Source: Arthrobacter bussei (GTDB lineage Bacteria; Actinomycetota; Actinomycetes; Actinomycetales; Micrococcaceae). Taken from it: DNA of 64,000 nucleotides. Below, piece by piece: positions 39,353 to 47,765 of this stretch. Numbering within the stretch: the first letter of the stretch is position 1; each line of letters begins with the position of its first letter. The notes beneath the pieces were generated by a model. The model did no database searches, had not been told where the DNA came from, and was given only the letters and a program-made list of their open reading frames with translations. The position numbers were made by a program, and so were the translations under genes. The stretch lies in the NCBI RefSeq assembly GCF_009377195.2, contig NZ_VJXX01000004.1, positions 236,401 through 300,400 of the forward strand, in the 5' to 3' direction.

Positions 39353-40537
39353 ATGGCCACCGACCACTCCGGCCTCGCCCCGGACACCCTGACCGTCGCG
39401 GCGGGACGACCGCCGCGGGAGCACGACGCACCCGTCAACGCGCCGATCGTCCTCTCCACGACCTACCACGAGACCCGGGCGCCGCAACTCGGCGACCGCA
39501 TCTATGCCCGGGGCTCCAACCCGACGTGGGACCCGTTCGAGGAGGCCCTGGGGGCGCTCGAGGGAGCCGACCTGCCGGCCCTCGTGTTCGGCTCCGGACT
39601 GGGCGCGGCTGCCGCAGCCCTCTCCCTCGTGCCGACCGGGGGAGCTGTCGTCATGCCGCGGCACGCCTATGCCGGCTCCATCAGCCTCGCCGGCGACCTC
39701 GCGGCACAGGGCCGCTTCGAGCTGCTGACGGTGGACATCGCGGATACGGACGCGGTGCTCGGTACGCTCGACGCGCTCGCGCACCGCTTCGATGCCGGAC
39801 AGGTCATGGTGTGGCTCGAGAGTCCCACCAACCCCATGCTCGAGGTCGCGGAGCTGGCCGTCCTGACGGACGCGGCGCACGCCCGCGGCGCCCTCGTGGT
39901 CGCGGACAACACCTTCAACACACCCATGGTGCACCGGCCGCTGGAAGCGGGGGTCGACGTCGTCCTGCACTCGGTGACCAAGTGGCTGGCGGGTCACTCC
40001 GACGTCGTCCTCGGGGCGCTCGCCACATCCGACCCGGCGCTGCGCGCGAGGTTGCTGGCGCATCGCACCCTCCACGGGGCGATCGCCGGGCCGTTCGAGG
40101 TCTGGCTGGCCCTCCGCGGACTCCGGACGCTCGCCCTGCGCATGGAGCGGAGCCAGGCGACGGCGGCCTTCCTCGCGCTTCACCTCGCCGACCACCCGGC
40201 CGTCCGCCGCGTGCGCTATCCCGGTCTCGCCTCGGATCCCGGACACGAGCGTGCCGCCGCCCAGTTCAACGGCTTCGGGGGGATCGTCAGCATCGAGCTC
40301 GACGACGTCGCCACCGCGGACGCCGTGGTCGAGGCGGTGCGGCTCTGGCTCCCGGCGACCTCCCTCGGTGGCGTGGAGTCTCTCGTGGAGCGCCGCCGTC
40401 GCCAGCCCGCCGAGCCGGCGACCGTGCCCGAGGCCCTCGTCCGGCTGTCCGTCGGCATCGAGAACCCCGAGGACCTGTGGGCCGACCTCGACCAGGCGCT
40501 CCGCCGGGCCACGGGCGGGCGTGACGGCGGCCTCTGA
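39353..40537 (+). CDS. PLP-dependent trans-sulfuration enzyme (cystathionine gamma-synthase / lyase family)
   Basis: The 394-residue Cys/Met-metabolism enzyme has Schiff-base K210 in HSVTKWLAGHSDVV, the substrate tyrosine and arginine in IYARGSNPTWDPFEEAL, VWLESPTNPMLEV and VADNTFNTP. Family members make or break cystathionine or cleave methionine; the exact reaction cannot be told from motifs alone, but length and sequence fit cystathionine gamma-synthase or lyase-like proteins of actinobacteria. TAGGCT lies 7 bases upstream of the ATG and no Shine-Dalgarno is present. It is divergent from tmk. Confidence 0.88.
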   Translation: MATDHSGLAPDTLTVAAGRPPREHDAPVNAPIVLSTTYHETRAPQLGDRIYARGSNPTWDPFEEALGALEGADLPALVFGSGLGAAAAALSLVPTGGAVVMPRHAYAGSISLAGDLAAQGRFELLTVDIADTDAVLGTLDALAHRFDAGQVMVWLESPTNPMLEVAELAVLTDAAHARGALVVADNTFNTPMVHRPLEAGVDVVLHSVTKWLAGHSDVVLGALATSDPALRARLLAHRTLHGAIAGPFEVWLALRGLRTLALRMERSQATAAFLALHLADHPAVRRVRYPGLASDPGHERAAAQFNGFGGIVSIELDDVATADAVVEAVRLWLPATSLGGVESLVERRRRQPAEPATVPEALVRLSVGIENPEDLWADLDQALRRATGGRDGGL

Positions 40538-40659
40538 CCGGACCGGCCGTCATCGGGTCCGCACCACGCGACGATGACGATATAGCGGGTGTCCGTCGGG
40601 TCGCGCCGCGCGACGGTGTCGGTCGGTGTCGCCGGTGCGCCACGGACGGGGCGGCCCGC

Positions 40660-40665
40660 TAAGCT
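40660..40665 (+). promoter_or_regulatory. -10 element TAAGCT, leaderless start of the DUF2516 gene
   Basis: TAAGCT ends 6 bases before the GTG at 40672. The intervening GAGGAC is too close to act as a ribosome binding site. The same hexamer, at the same spacing, precedes senX3. Confidence 0.5.
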
Positions 40666-40671
40666 GAGGAC

Positions 40672-41001
40672 GTGGACCTCGTACTCCAGACCCAGTACTT
40701 CCTGTACCTCGCGCTCGGCTTCGTCGCCCTGGGCATCGAGGTGTGGGCCCTCTCCGACTGCGTGCGTCGTCCCGGCACGGCCTTCGAGGCCGCCTTCAAG
40801 CGCACCAAGGGCTTCTGGCTTGCCCTGACCGGTGGCGCCGTCGTGGTCGGTCTCCTCTCCGCCCTGGGCGGCCGTGGGGGCTTCAACCTCTTCCAGCTGG
40901 TCGCGATCATCGCAGCGTGCGTGTACCTGGCGGACGTCAAGCCCGCTGTCAGCCAGACCTCCGGGCGCGGCGGCAACTCCGGCCCCTACGGCCCCTGGTA
41001 G
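40672..41001 (+). CDS. DUF2516 family membrane protein
   Basis: The 109-residue protein has three hydrophobic segments (YFLYLALGFVALGIEVWAL, FWLALTGGAVVVGLLSAL, LVAIIAACVYLADV) and ends in a Gly/Pro-rich tail with SGPYGPW. The pattern matches the actinobacterial DUF2516 family, small inner-membrane proteins of unknown function. The GTG start has TAAGCT 6 bases upstream and no Shine-Dalgarno. It is followed by the convergent methyltransferase gene, 77 bases away. Confidence 0.85.
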   Translation: MDLVLQTQYFLYLALGFVALGIEVWALSDCVRRPGTAFEAAFKRTKGFWLALTGGAVVVGLLSALGGRGGFNLFQLVAIIAACVYLADVKPAVSQTSGRGGNSGPYGPW

Positions 41002-41078
41002 GGATCCGCCTCCCCTGATCAAAGCGCGTCTCCCGGCCGGAAGGCCGAGCGCATAGGGCATCCTGTCCACCGTCCGTC

Positions 41079-41879
41079 TCAGCGGGGTGCGACGGCGTCC
41101 CACGCCACGGTGACCTCGCCCAGGCGCCAGCGCGCCGGACCATCCACCAGCGGCCAGCCCGCGCTCTTCAGGGATGCGCACATGGTCCGCCACCGCTGGG
41201 CCTGACCGAAGGACGCGAGCGCCGCCGCGTCGAGCCACGCCTTGTCGAGCGCCCGCAGGTAGGCGTGCACCCGCTCGCCCTCGACATTCCGGTGGATCAG
41301 CGCCTTCGGGAGGCGCTCGGCGACGTCCGAGGGCAGGGTGAAGGCACCGAACCGGAGCGAGATGCTCAGCGAGCTCGGTCCGTCGGCCCCGACCGCGGCC
41401 CAGGTGGCGCGCCGGCCGATCTCGTCGCACGTACCGTCGACGAGGAGTCCTCCCGGAGCGAGCCGGCCCCGCACCTCGTCCCAGTAGGCTGCATACTCGT
41501 CCTCCCCGTACTGGCGCAGCACGTTGAAGGCCCGCACCACGACGGGTCGGCGTCCGTCGAGGGGCAGCTCGAAACCGCCCTGCCGGAAGCTGAGTCCCGG
41601 CCGCGCGAGCGGTTCCGCCGCCGCCACCCGCGCCGGATCGATCTCGACGCCCACCACCTCGACGTCGTCGCGCACCGCCCGCAGGCGTGCGAAGAGCTCG
41701 ACGGCCGTCACCGGAGCAGCCCCGTAGCCGAGATCGACGACGAGCGGATCGGCGGCCCGGCGCAGGCGGAAGGACTGCGGGCCGGCGAGCCAGCGGTCCA
41801 CCCGGCGCAGGCGGTTGGGGTTCGTGGTGCCGCGCGTGATGGTCCCGAGGGGTCTGGTCGGCGGTCGTCTCGGTGGCAC
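41079..41879 (-). CDS. Class I SAM-dependent methyltransferase
   Basis: The 266-residue protein has a Rossmann-type SAM site: motif I VVDLGYGAAPVTAVEL (about 47-62), motif II acidic EIDPARVAAA and motif III-like RAFNVLRQYGEDEY followed by LAPGGLLVDGTCDE. It has no DNA- or RNA-specific motif that I recognise, and its substrate is unknown. The GTG start at 41879 has TAGCCT on the minus strand ending 6 bases upstream, which fits a leaderless transcript. It is divergent from gpmA. Confidence 0.82.
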   Translation of the reverse strand: MPPRRPPTRPLGTITRGTTNPNRLRRVDRWLAGPQSFRLRRAADPLVVDLGYGAAPVTAVELFARLRAVRDDVEVVGVEIDPARVAAAEPLARPGLSFRQGGFELPLDGRRPVVVRAFNVLRQYGEDEYAAYWDEVRGRLAPGGLLVDGTCDEIGRRATWAAVGADGPSSLSISLRFGAFTLPSDVAERLPKALIHRNVEGERVHAYLRALDKAWLDAAALASFGQAQRWRTMCASLKSAGWPLVDGPARWRLGEVTVAWDAVAPR

Positions 41880-41885
41880 CCGTCA

Positions 41886-41961
41886 AGGCTAGGCCACAGG
41901 CTTAACACTCGCGGAACAGGCCGCTCCCGGCATGACCCGCCTGACATGGATACGGCAGACT
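41886..41961. promoter_or_regulatory. Divergent start-proximal -10 elements of the methyltransferase and gpmA
   Basis: Minus-strand TAGCCT (41886-41891) ends 6 bases before the methyltransferase GTG. Plus-strand CAGACT (41956-41961) ends 7 bases before the gpmA ATG, where an AGGAG also overlaps, so gpmA may be leaderless or have a very short leader. Confidence 0.4.
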
Positions 41962-41968
41962 AGGAGCC

Positions 41969-42715
41969 ATGACCTACACACTGATCCTGCTGCGCCACGG
42001 GCAGAGCGAATGGAACGAGAAGAACCTCTTCACCGGGTGGGTGGACGTCGCCCTCACGGAGAAGGGACGCGAGGAGGCCACCCGCGGCGGCCACCTGCTG
42101 ACAGAGGCCGGTATCCTCCCGGACATCGTCTACACGTCCCGGCAGAAGCGCGCCATCATCACCGCCAACCTCGCGCTCGAGGCAGCCGACCGCAGCTGGA
42201 TCGACGTCAAGCGCAACTGGCGTCTGAACGAGCGCCACTACGGCGCACTGCAGGGCAAGGACAAGGCCCAGACGCTCGCCGAATTCGGTGAGGAGCAGTT
42301 CATGGAGTGGCGCCGGTCCTACGACACCCCGCCGCCCGCGCTCGAGGACTCCAGCGAGTACTCGCAGGTCGGCGATCCCCGCTATGCCGACCTCGGCGAG
42401 GACGTCCCGCGCACCGAATGCCTGAAGGACGTCCTCGACCGCTTCCTGCCGTACTGGGAGTCCGACATCACCGTCGACATCCGGGCCGGGAAGACCGTCC
42501 TGATCGCGGCGCACGGCAACTCGCTGCGTGCCCTCGTGAAGCACCTCGACGGCATCAGTGACAAGGACATCGCAGCGCTCAACATCCCTACGGGGATCCC
42601 GCTGGTGTACGAGCTGGACGACGACCTCACGCCGGTCAAGGCCGGTGGTACCTACCTCGACGCCGACGCGGCCGCTGCCTCCATCGAAGCCGTCGCGAAC
42701 CAGGGCAAGCACTAG
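41969..42715 (+). CDS. gpmA: 2,3-bisphosphoglycerate-dependent phosphoglycerate mutase
   Basis: GpmA interconverts 3- and 2-phosphoglycerate in glycolysis and gluconeogenesis. The 248-residue protein has [16 protein letters not shown] (R9, H10 phospho-acceptor), [13 protein letters not shown], the ERHYGALQG substrate loop and the second catalytic histidine in [11 protein letters not shown] (about residue 182). Length and motifs match the cofactor-dependent class. AGGAG lies close to the ATG, and CAGACT is a possible -10 just ahead. A strong terminator follows, and then convergent phoU. Confidence 0.96.
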   Translation: MTYTLILLRHGQSEWNEKNLFTGWVDVALTEKGREEATRGGHLLTEAGILPDIVYTSRQKRAIITANLALEAADRSWIDVKRNWRLNERHYGALQGKDKAQTLAEFGEEQFMEWRRSYDTPPPALEDSSEYSQVGDPRYADLGEDVPRTECLKDVLDRFLPYWESDITVDIRAGKTVLIAAHGNSLRALVKHLDGISDKDIAALNIPTGIPLVYELDDDLTPVKAGGTYLDADAAAASIEAVANQGKH

Positions 42716-42756
42716 CCGCGGGGAGCGCGACTTCCACCGGTCGTCGCAGAACCAGA

Positions 42757-42788
42757 ACGACGGCGGTCCCCGCGGGGGCCGCCGTCGT
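42757..42788. terminator. Hairpin terminator between gpmA and phoU
   Basis: A stem of about 14 bp with one G-T pair (42757-42771 with 42775-42788) lies 42 bases after the gpmA stop and 21 bases before the phoU stop, so it may act in both directions. Confidence 0.7.
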
Positions 42789-42808
42789 CCTGTCATGCCG
42801 GGCGCAGA

Positions 42809-43468
42809 TCAGGTCAGCGGAGCGCTCGGCTGCCATTCGCCGGTGACCAGGTAGGTGACCTTCCGCGCCACCGAGACACCGTGGTCGGCGAAGCGCTCGT
42901 AGTAGCGGCTGGCGAGGGTGACGTCCACGGTGGTGGGCGCGCTCTCGGCCCAGTCCTCGGCAGCCACGGCGCGGAAGACGCTCGCGTGCAGCTCGTTGAC
43001 GCGCGCGTTGGCCGCGTTGATCTCGTTGCTCAACTCCAGGTTCCGCGTCTCGAGCAGCTCGGTGACCTTGCCCGCGATCTGCACGTCGAGGTCGGCGAGC
43101 TCGTCGAAGGTGGCGCGGATGCTCTCGGGGATGACGTTCGCGGGGAACCGCAGGCGGGCGAGCTGCGCCACGTGGCGGGCGAGGTCACCCATGCGCTCCA
43201 GGGAGGCGCTCATGCGCAGGGCTCCCACGATCATGCGGAGATCGGACGCCACGGGCCCCTGGAGGGCCAGGATGTCGATCGCGCGCTCGTCGAGATCGTT
43301 CTGCAGGAAGTCGATCCGCGCGTCCGCCGCGATGACCTCCTGGGCCAGTTCGGTGTCCGCTCCCTGGAAGGCGCTGTTGGCCTTCCGGATGGCCTCGGAC
43401 ACCAGTTGCGAGATCTCGATCAGCTCCTCGCCGATCTGGTGGAGCTCGGCCTGAAAAACCTTACGCAC
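42809..43468 (-). CDS. phoU: Phosphate signalling protein PhoU
   Basis: The 219-residue all-helical protein is a tandem PhoU domain. Each repeat has the acidic metal-binding helix: ISQLVSEAIRKAN with VIAADARIDFLQNDLDERAI, and MSASLERMGDLARHVAQLA; later RYYERFADHGVSVARKVTYL. PhoU restrains the phosphate sensor kinase when phosphate is plentiful. The GTG at 43468 is chosen because MRKVFQAELHQIGEEL is the family N-terminus and GGAGGG lies upstream. It is divergent from senX3-regX3, across a PHO-box-like array, which fits its role as the negative partner of SenX3. Confidence 0.94.
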   Translation of the reverse strand: MRKVFQAELHQIGEELIEISQLVSEAIRKANSAFQGADTELAQEVIAADARIDFLQNDLDERAIDILALQGPVASDLRMIVGALRMSASLERMGDLARHVAQLARLRFPANVIPESIRATFDELADLDVQIAGKVTELLETRNLELSNEINAANARVNELHASVFRAVAAEDWAESAPTTVDVTLASRYYERFADHGVSVARKVTYLVTGEWQPSAPLT

Positions 43469-43535
43469 GTAGGGGTCCCTCCCTGGAAGTTTGCACTGCA
43501 ACCGTGTCCACAGTTCTGCCGACGAGCCTTCCAGC

Positions 43536-43579
43536 CGTCGGTGAACTGTTTCCCCGCATTGTGTGAACGTTAGTTGAAC
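43536..43579 (-). promoter_or_regulatory. PHO-box-like array of 11-base direct repeats
   Basis: On the minus strand, four 11-base units in exact register read GTTCAACTAAC, GTTCACACAAT, GCGGGGAAACA and GTTCACCGACG. Units 1, 2 and 4 begin GTTCA, the hallmark of actinobacterial PhoP/RegX3 boxes; unit 3 is degenerate. The array lies between phoU and senX3, 67 bases before the phoU GTG and 60 bases before the senX3 GTG. Confidence 0.7.
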
Positions 43580-43627
43580 CCCTCAGCCATTGCCACCGGA
43601 TGAGGCCGGCCCGGAAAGTGGACGGCA

Positions 43628-43633
43628 TAAGCT
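43628..43633 (+). promoter_or_regulatory. -10 element TAAGCT of senX3
   Basis: TAAGCT ends 6 bases before the GTG at 43640. This spacing is the reason for choosing that GTG over the one at 43634. Confidence 0.5.
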
Positions 43634-43639
43634 GTGTCC

Positions 43640-44893
43640 GTGGACCCCCTTCTCCTGACGCTCGTGGCCGGGCTGGTCGGCCTCGCCCTCGGCGTGAGCG
43701 GCATGGCGGCCTTCCGTGCGAGCGAGGCCCAGCGGCTCAGGCTGCTCTACGAGGACGAGCCCTCGCTGCCCGACGGCGCCGCCGAGGTCCTCTCCATCAT
43801 CGGCCGCGCCTACGTCATCGTGGACGCGATCGACGGCGTCGTCCGGGCCAGTCCCGCCGCCTACGCCTTCGGCCTGGTCCGCGGGCACACCGTGGTGCAT
43901 TCGGAGCTGCTGGACCTCACCTCCAGGGTGCGGCGCGACGGCGTGATCGAGCAGGAGCAGCTCGAGCTCCCGCGGGGTCCGCTGGGGCAGGGGACGATCG
44001 TGGTCCAGGTGCGCGTCGCGGCCCTCGGTGCGGAGTACATCCTGATCCTCGCCGATGACCGGACGGAGATCACCCGCAGCGAGGAGATCCGCAACGACTT
44101 CGTCGCGAACGTCTCCCACGAGCTGAAGACCCCCGTCGGTGCCATCTCGCTGCTCGCCGAGGCGATCGACGACGCCGCCGAGGACGAGGTCGCCGTGCGC
44201 CGGTTCGCGCAGCGCATGCACAAGGAGTCCGGCCGGCTCTCCGCGCTTGTCCAGGACATCATCGAACTCTCCCGCCTGCAGGGCGCCGACGTCGTCCGCC
44301 GCGGCAAGCCCGTGGACGTGAATGCGGTGATCGCCGAGGCGGTGGACCGCAACAAGCTGCCCGCGGAGAGCAAGCAGATCGACATCGTCGTCGGCGGGAC
44401 CGTCCGGGCGCCCGTGTACGGCGACCGCGACCTGCTGATGACGGCGTTCCGCAACCTGATCGACAACGCCATCCGCTACTCGCCCGAGGGCACGCGGGTC
44501 GGCGTGGGAGTGCGGTCGCGCGACGGACTGGTGCAGGTCTCGGTCACGGACCAGGGCGCGGGCATCACGCCCGAGGAGCAGGAGCGCATCTTCGAGCGTT
44601 TCTACCGGATCGACGCCGCCCGGTCCCGCCAGACCGGAGGGACCGGGCTCGGCCTGAGCATCGTGAAGCACGTGGTCGCGAACCATGGCGGAGAAGTCAC
44701 CGTGTGGTCCCAGGCCGGCCAGGGCAGCACGTTCACCGTCAGGCTGCCCGAGATGGAGGTCGCCTCGGAGGACGGCGGTGCACCGGGCCACGGGACGGCG
44801 TCGGGCACCGATGCCCCGGGCGTACAGGTTTCCGACACGAAGTCGGGCAAGAGGGGCAGCGCCGCTGCCCATGAGCAGGGAGTCAAGGCTTGA
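43640..44893 (+). CDS. senX3: Phosphate-sensing histidine kinase SenX3
   Basis: The 417-residue kinase has one N-terminal transmembrane helix (LLTLVAGLVGLALGVSGMAAF), a PAS-like domain (about 40-140), H-box NDFVANVSHELKTPVG (His about 160) and an ATP-binding domain with DNAIRYSPEG, DQGAGITPEEQERIFERFYR and GGTGLGLSIVKHV. With RegX3 and PhoU adjacent it is the SenX3 orthologue of actinobacteria. GTG at 43640 is chosen by leaderless spacing; 43634 would add two residues. Its TGA overlaps the regX3 TTG start, so the pair is translationally coupled. The PHO-box-like array upstream suggests autoregulation. Confidence 0.93.
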   Translation: MDPLLLTLVAGLVGLALGVSGMAAFRASEAQRLRLLYEDEPSLPDGAAEVLSIIGRAYVIVDAIDGVVRASPAAYAFGLVRGHTVVHSELLDLTSRVRRDGVIEQEQLELPRGPLGQGTIVVQVRVAALGAEYILILADDRTEITRSEEIRNDFVANVSHELKTPVGAISLLAEAIDDAAEDEVAVRRFAQRMHKESGRLSALVQDIIELSRLQGADVVRRGKPVDVNAVIAEAVDRNKLPAESKQIDIVVGGTVRAPVYGDRDLLMTAFRNLIDNAIRYSPEGTRVGVGVRSRDGLVQVSVTDQGAGITPEEQERIFERFYRIDAARSRQTGGTGLGLSIVKHVVANHGGEVTVWSQAGQGSTFTVRLPEMEVASEDGGAPGHGTASGTDAPGVQVSDTKSGKRGSAAAHEQGVKA

Positions 44894-45570
44894 GCCGCAT
44901 TCTGATCGTCGAGGACGAGGAGTCCTTCAGCGACCCGCTGTCCTATCTCCTGGGCAAGGAGGGCTTCGAGGTGTCCGTCGTTGACAACGGCCTCGACGCC
45001 ATCACCGAGTTCGACCGCTCGGGCGCCGACCTCGTGCTGCTGGACCTCCAGCTGCCGGGGCTGTCCGGGACGGAGGTCTGCCGCCAGCTGCGCCAGCGCT
45101 CCAGCGTCCCGGTCATCATGCTGACCGCGAAAGACGCCGAGATCGACAAGGTGGTGGGGCTGGAGCTCGGTGCCGATGACTACGTCACCAAGCCCTACTC
45201 CTCCCGCGAGCTGGTCGCCCGCATCCGTGCGGTCCTGCGGCGGCAGGGTGAACCCGAGGAACTGATCTCGAACACCATCCAGGCCGGCCCTGTCCGGATG
45301 GATATCGAGCGGCATGTGGTGAGCGTCGACGGCGAGCAGGTGGCGCTGCCGCTCAAGGAGTTCGAGCTCCTCGAGATGCTGCTGCGCAACTCCGGCCGGG
45401 TGCTCACCCGTGGCCAGCTGATCGATCGCGTGTGGGGCTCCGACTACGTCGGGGACACGAAGACTCTCGACGTGCACGTGAAGCGCCTGCGCGGGAAGGT
45501 GGAGCCCGACCCCTCGAATCCGCGCTACCTCATCACCGTCAGGGGACTCGGGTACAAGTACGAGCCCTGA
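44890..45570 (+). CDS. regX3: OmpR-family response regulator RegX3
   Basis: The 226-residue regulator has a receiver domain with D52 in LVLLDLQLPG and TAKD, YVTKPYSSREL, then a winged helix with LKEFELLEMLLRNSGRVLTR, DTKTLDVHVKRLRGKVE and VRGLGYKYEP. It starts at a TTG whose last two bases are part of the senX3 TGA, and GGAG lies ten bases upstream; TTG starts are rare and this one forces coupling. RegX3 activates phosphate-scavenging genes through GTTCA-type direct repeats such as those found ahead of senX3 and phoU. A good terminator follows. Confidence 0.95.
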   Translation: MSRILIVEDEESFSDPLSYLLGKEGFEVSVVDNGLDAITEFDRSGADLVLLDLQLPGLSGTEVCRQLRQRSSVPVIMLTAKDAEIDKVVGLELGADDYVTKPYSSRELVARIRAVLRRQGEPEELISNTIQAGPVRMDIERHVVSVDGEQVALPLKEFELLEMLLRNSGRVLTRGQLIDRVWGSDYVGDTKTLDVHVKRLRGKVEPDPSNPRYLITVRGLGYKYEP

Positions 45571-45587
45571 GGGGGCACGACGCAGAA

Positions 45588-45619
45588 CTGCCCGCCTCCG
45601 ATGGTCCGGAGGCGGGCAG
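45588..45619. terminator. Terminator between regX3 and convergent lipoprotein gene
   Basis: A perfect 13-bp stem (45588-45600 with 45607-45619) with loop ATGGTC lies 17 bases after regX3 and 22 bases before the lipoprotein stop codon. Confidence 0.8.
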
Positions 45620-45641
45620 CAGTGTCTTCGGCAGGGTCCGC

Positions 45642-46172
45642 CTACTCGCCCTCGGCCGCTTCCTCGGTGGCCGCCGGCTCGCTCGGGCGCGGCGTGTAGC
45701 CGCCGGGGACGAACTCGCGGTACTCCTCGAGCGTCCCGTCGAGAACGGGTACCTCGAATGTCGCCTGATCGCCGTTCACCTCGAAGTCGACGTCGACGAG
45801 GGAGCCCGGGATGTCATCGACACCCTCGAGCGAGGCGTCGTCGGAGGTCTCGTCCTCGAGCTTGATCTGGCCCTGGCCCTCGATCGTGAAGCTCGTGGAC
45901 GCACCGCCCGCGCTGATCGAGAGGTCCACGGGGTCGTCGCTCGAATTGAAGATGGTGCCCACGAGGCGGCCGGCCGTCTCGTCATCGCGGCCGACGATCA
46001 GGATGTTGCGCATGAGCACGGGTCCGATGTCCTTCACGATGCCGTCCGATGCGGCGTACTGCGTCGTCGTCGACTGCTCAGCGGTGAAGCTGCAGCCGGA
46101 GACCCCCAGCATCAGCAACACGGCGCCGGCAGCGACGGACCGCTGCACTCGGTTCTTCGGTGCACTCTTCAC
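45642..46172 (-). CDS. Putative exported lipoprotein, unknown function
   Basis: The 176-residue protein has a lipoprotein signal peptide: basic KSAPKNRVQRS, hydrophobic VAAGAVLLMLGVSGC, Cys27. The mature part has a beta-rich region with VLMRNILIVGRDDETAGRLV, GTIFNSSDDPVDLSISAGG and ends in an acidic Ala/Glu tail. I do not recognise a characterised family; the pattern recalls small periplasmic copper-chaperone-like beta-sandwich lipoproteins, but the metal-binding Met/His motifs are not evident. The GTG at 46172 has AGGAG eight bases upstream. It is convergent with regX3 and divergent from carD. Confidence 0.78.
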   Translation of the reverse strand: MKSAPKNRVQRSVAAGAVLLMLGVSGCSFTAEQSTTTQYAASDGIVKDIGPVLMRNILIVGRDDETAGRLVGTIFNSSDDPVDLSISAGGASTSFTIEGQGQIKLEDETSDDASLEGVDDIPGSLVDVDFEVNGDQATFEVPVLDGTLEEYREFVPGGYTPRPSEPAATEEAAEGE

Positions 46173-46397
46173 AGCACAAACTCCTGGGGGCTCAACAGGT
46201 GGGACAGGGACGGAATCCGATGCGGACCTACAGGACAGACTATCGGCTACGGGCATCGACCGTGGTGTCCGTTGCGGCCGCCCGAATGCTGCACGATCAC
46301 CAAAAGCCTCTTCCGTCAAGAGGCGAATGATAGTCAATTCGCCCTGTTCAAGCCGTCTGACCTGCGAAAACGCGGCATCGGCGTGTCGTTGCCGTGA

Positions 46398-46403
46398 TAA
46401 ACT
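46398..46403 (+). promoter_or_regulatory. -10 element of carD
   Basis: TGATAAACT contains a near-perfect TAAACT hexamer (46398-46403) with an extended TG-type upstream base pair, 26 bases before the carD ATG. No convincing -35 is seen at 17 bases. Confidence 0.55.
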
Positions 46404-46429
46404 GACTGGCGGGAAAGGGGAAAGTCCAC

Positions 46430-46912
46430 ATGGTTTTTGAGGTTGGCGAAACAGTTGTTTACCCTCACCACGGCGCAGCGAAGATCGAGGAGATCAAGAT
46501 GCGCGTCATCAAGGGCGAAGAGAAGATGTATCTCAAGCTCAAGGTGGCACAGGGTGATCTGACCATAGAAGTACCAGCAGAGAACGTCGACCTCGTAGGG
46601 GTCCGCGACGTGGTGGGCAAGGAAGGCCTCGAGCATGTGTTCGATGTCCTGCGTGCCGAATTCACGGAAGAGCCGACCAACTGGTCGCGCCGGTACAAGG
46701 CGAACCTCGAGAAGCTCGCCTCCGGCGACGTCATCAAGGTCGCCGAAGTCGTCCGGGACCTCTGGCGTCGCGACCACGACCGCGGACTGTCGGCCGGTGA
46801 GAAGAGGATGCTCGCGAAAGCGCGTCAGATCCTGATCTCCGAGCTCGCACTCGCGGAGAAGACCGATGAAGAGAAGGCCGCCAGCGTCCTCGACGAGGTT
46901 CTCGCCTCCTAG
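46430..46912 (+). CDS. carD: CarD/CdnL-type RNA polymerase-binding transcription factor
   Basis: The 160-residue protein has the N-terminal RNA polymerase beta-binding Tudor-like domain ([21 protein letters not shown] through [20 protein letters not shown]) and a C-terminal helical DNA-binding domain with [17 protein letters not shown] and [21 protein letters not shown]. CarD stabilises open promoter complexes, especially at rRNA promoters, and is essential in mycobacteria. The ATG has GGGAAAGGGGAAAG upstream. A good TAAACT -10 and a classical intrinsic terminator bracket the gene, so it is monocistronic. Confidence 0.95.
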   Translation: MVFEVGETVVYPHHGAAKIEEIKMRVIKGEEKMYLKLKVAQGDLTIEVPAENVDLVGVRDVVGKEGLEHVFDVLRAEFTEEPTNWSRRYKANLEKLASGDVIKVAEVVRDLWRRDHDRGLSAGEKRMLAKARQILISELALAEKTDEEKAASVLDEVLAS

Positions 46913-46932
46913 GAGCGGGACCGATCGTCGAA

Positions 46933-46962
46933 GAGGGACCCCCGGGTCCCTCTTTTTCTTTG
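46933..46962 (+). terminator. Classical intrinsic terminator of carD
   Basis: A perfect 8-bp stem (46933-46940 with 46945-46952), loop CCCG, is followed by TTTTTCTTTG. It is the textbook form and one of the strongest in the window. It ends just before the ispD promoter. Confidence 0.93.
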
Positions 46963-46970
46963 CCCTGTCA

Positions 46971-46976
46971 TAGGGT
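46971..46976 (+). promoter_or_regulatory. -10 element TAGGGT, leaderless start of ispD
   Basis: TAGGGT ends exactly 6 bases before the GTG at 46983, immediately after the carD terminator T-tract. It implies that ispD-ispF has its own promoter. Confidence 0.5.
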
Positions 46977-46982
46977 GACGGA

Positions 46983-47765
46983 GTGCCACCGAACCTGCAG
47001 CAGCCCGCCCCGCCCGTCGTCGGCCTGATCGTCGTCGCCGCAGGGACCGGTCAGCGCCTCGGACACGGCATCCCGAAAGCTCGCGTGCTGTGCGGTGGGC
47101 GCACGCTGCTCGAGCACGCACTGGACGCCGTGTCCGCCTCGGGCGTGGCAGCCGCCGTGGTGGTGGTCCTGCCGCCCGGGGACGCCGTGCTGGCCGCCGT
47201 CGTCGAGGCCGCAGCCGGAGCCGCACCGCAGGGCTGCCACATCACCTCTGTCTCAGGCGGCGCGTCGCGGGTCGCCTCCGTCCGCGCGGGACTGGCTGCT
47301 CTCCCGCCGGCGGCAAAGATCGTGCTGGTGCACGACGCCGCCCGCGCCCTCACTCCTCCTGCGGTCTTCCGGCGCGTCGCGGCCGCGGTCCGCGCGGGGG
47401 CCCCCGCCGTGATCCCCGTGGTGCCGGTGGCGGACACCGTCAAGGTCGTCCGCGCGGACGTCGTCGAGTCCACCCCCGATCGCGCCGGCCTGCGCGCGGT
47501 GCAGACGCCGCAGGGTTTCGACGCCGCTTCCCTGCGCTCGGCTCACGGCGGTGCCGCCGCGGCGGATCCGGGCATCACGGACGACGCCATGCTCATGGAG
47601 GCACTCGGCGTGCCGGTCCGCGTGGTCGACGGCGACCCCCTCGCGTTCAAGGTGACCACCCCCCTGGACCTCACCGTGGCCGAGGCCGTCCTGGCGCTCA
47701 GGCGTGACGGGCGCGGCGCGGCAGACCCTTCACCATCCGGGAGGAGTACCGATGTACCTGAGTGA
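46983..47765 (+). CDS. ispD: 2-C-methyl-D-erythritol 4-phosphate cytidylyltransferase
   Basis: IspD couples CTP to methylerythritol 4-phosphate in the MEP isoprenoid pathway. The 260-residue protein has the nucleotide-binding loop [17 protein letters not shown] (about 17-33), [11 protein letters not shown], the PVADTVK motif and [11 protein letters not shown], followed by TDDA and [14 protein letters not shown] at the end. It starts with a GTG with TAGGGT 6 bases upstream and no Shine-Dalgarno. Its 3' end overlaps ispF by 14 bases, so the two are coupled, as in many actinobacteria. Confidence 0.94.
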   Translation: MPPNLQQPAPPVVGLIVVAAGTGQRLGHGIPKARVLCGGRTLLEHALDAVSASGVAAAVVVVLPPGDAVLAAVVEAAAGAAPQGCHITSVSGGASRVASVRAGLAALPPAAKIVLVHDAARALTPPAVFRRVAAAVRAGAPAVIPVVPVADTVKVVRADVVESTPDRAGLRAVQTPQGFDAASLRSAHGGAAAADPGITDDAMLMEALGVPVRVVDGDPLAFKVTTPLDLTVAEAVLALRRDGRGAADPSPSGRSTDVPE

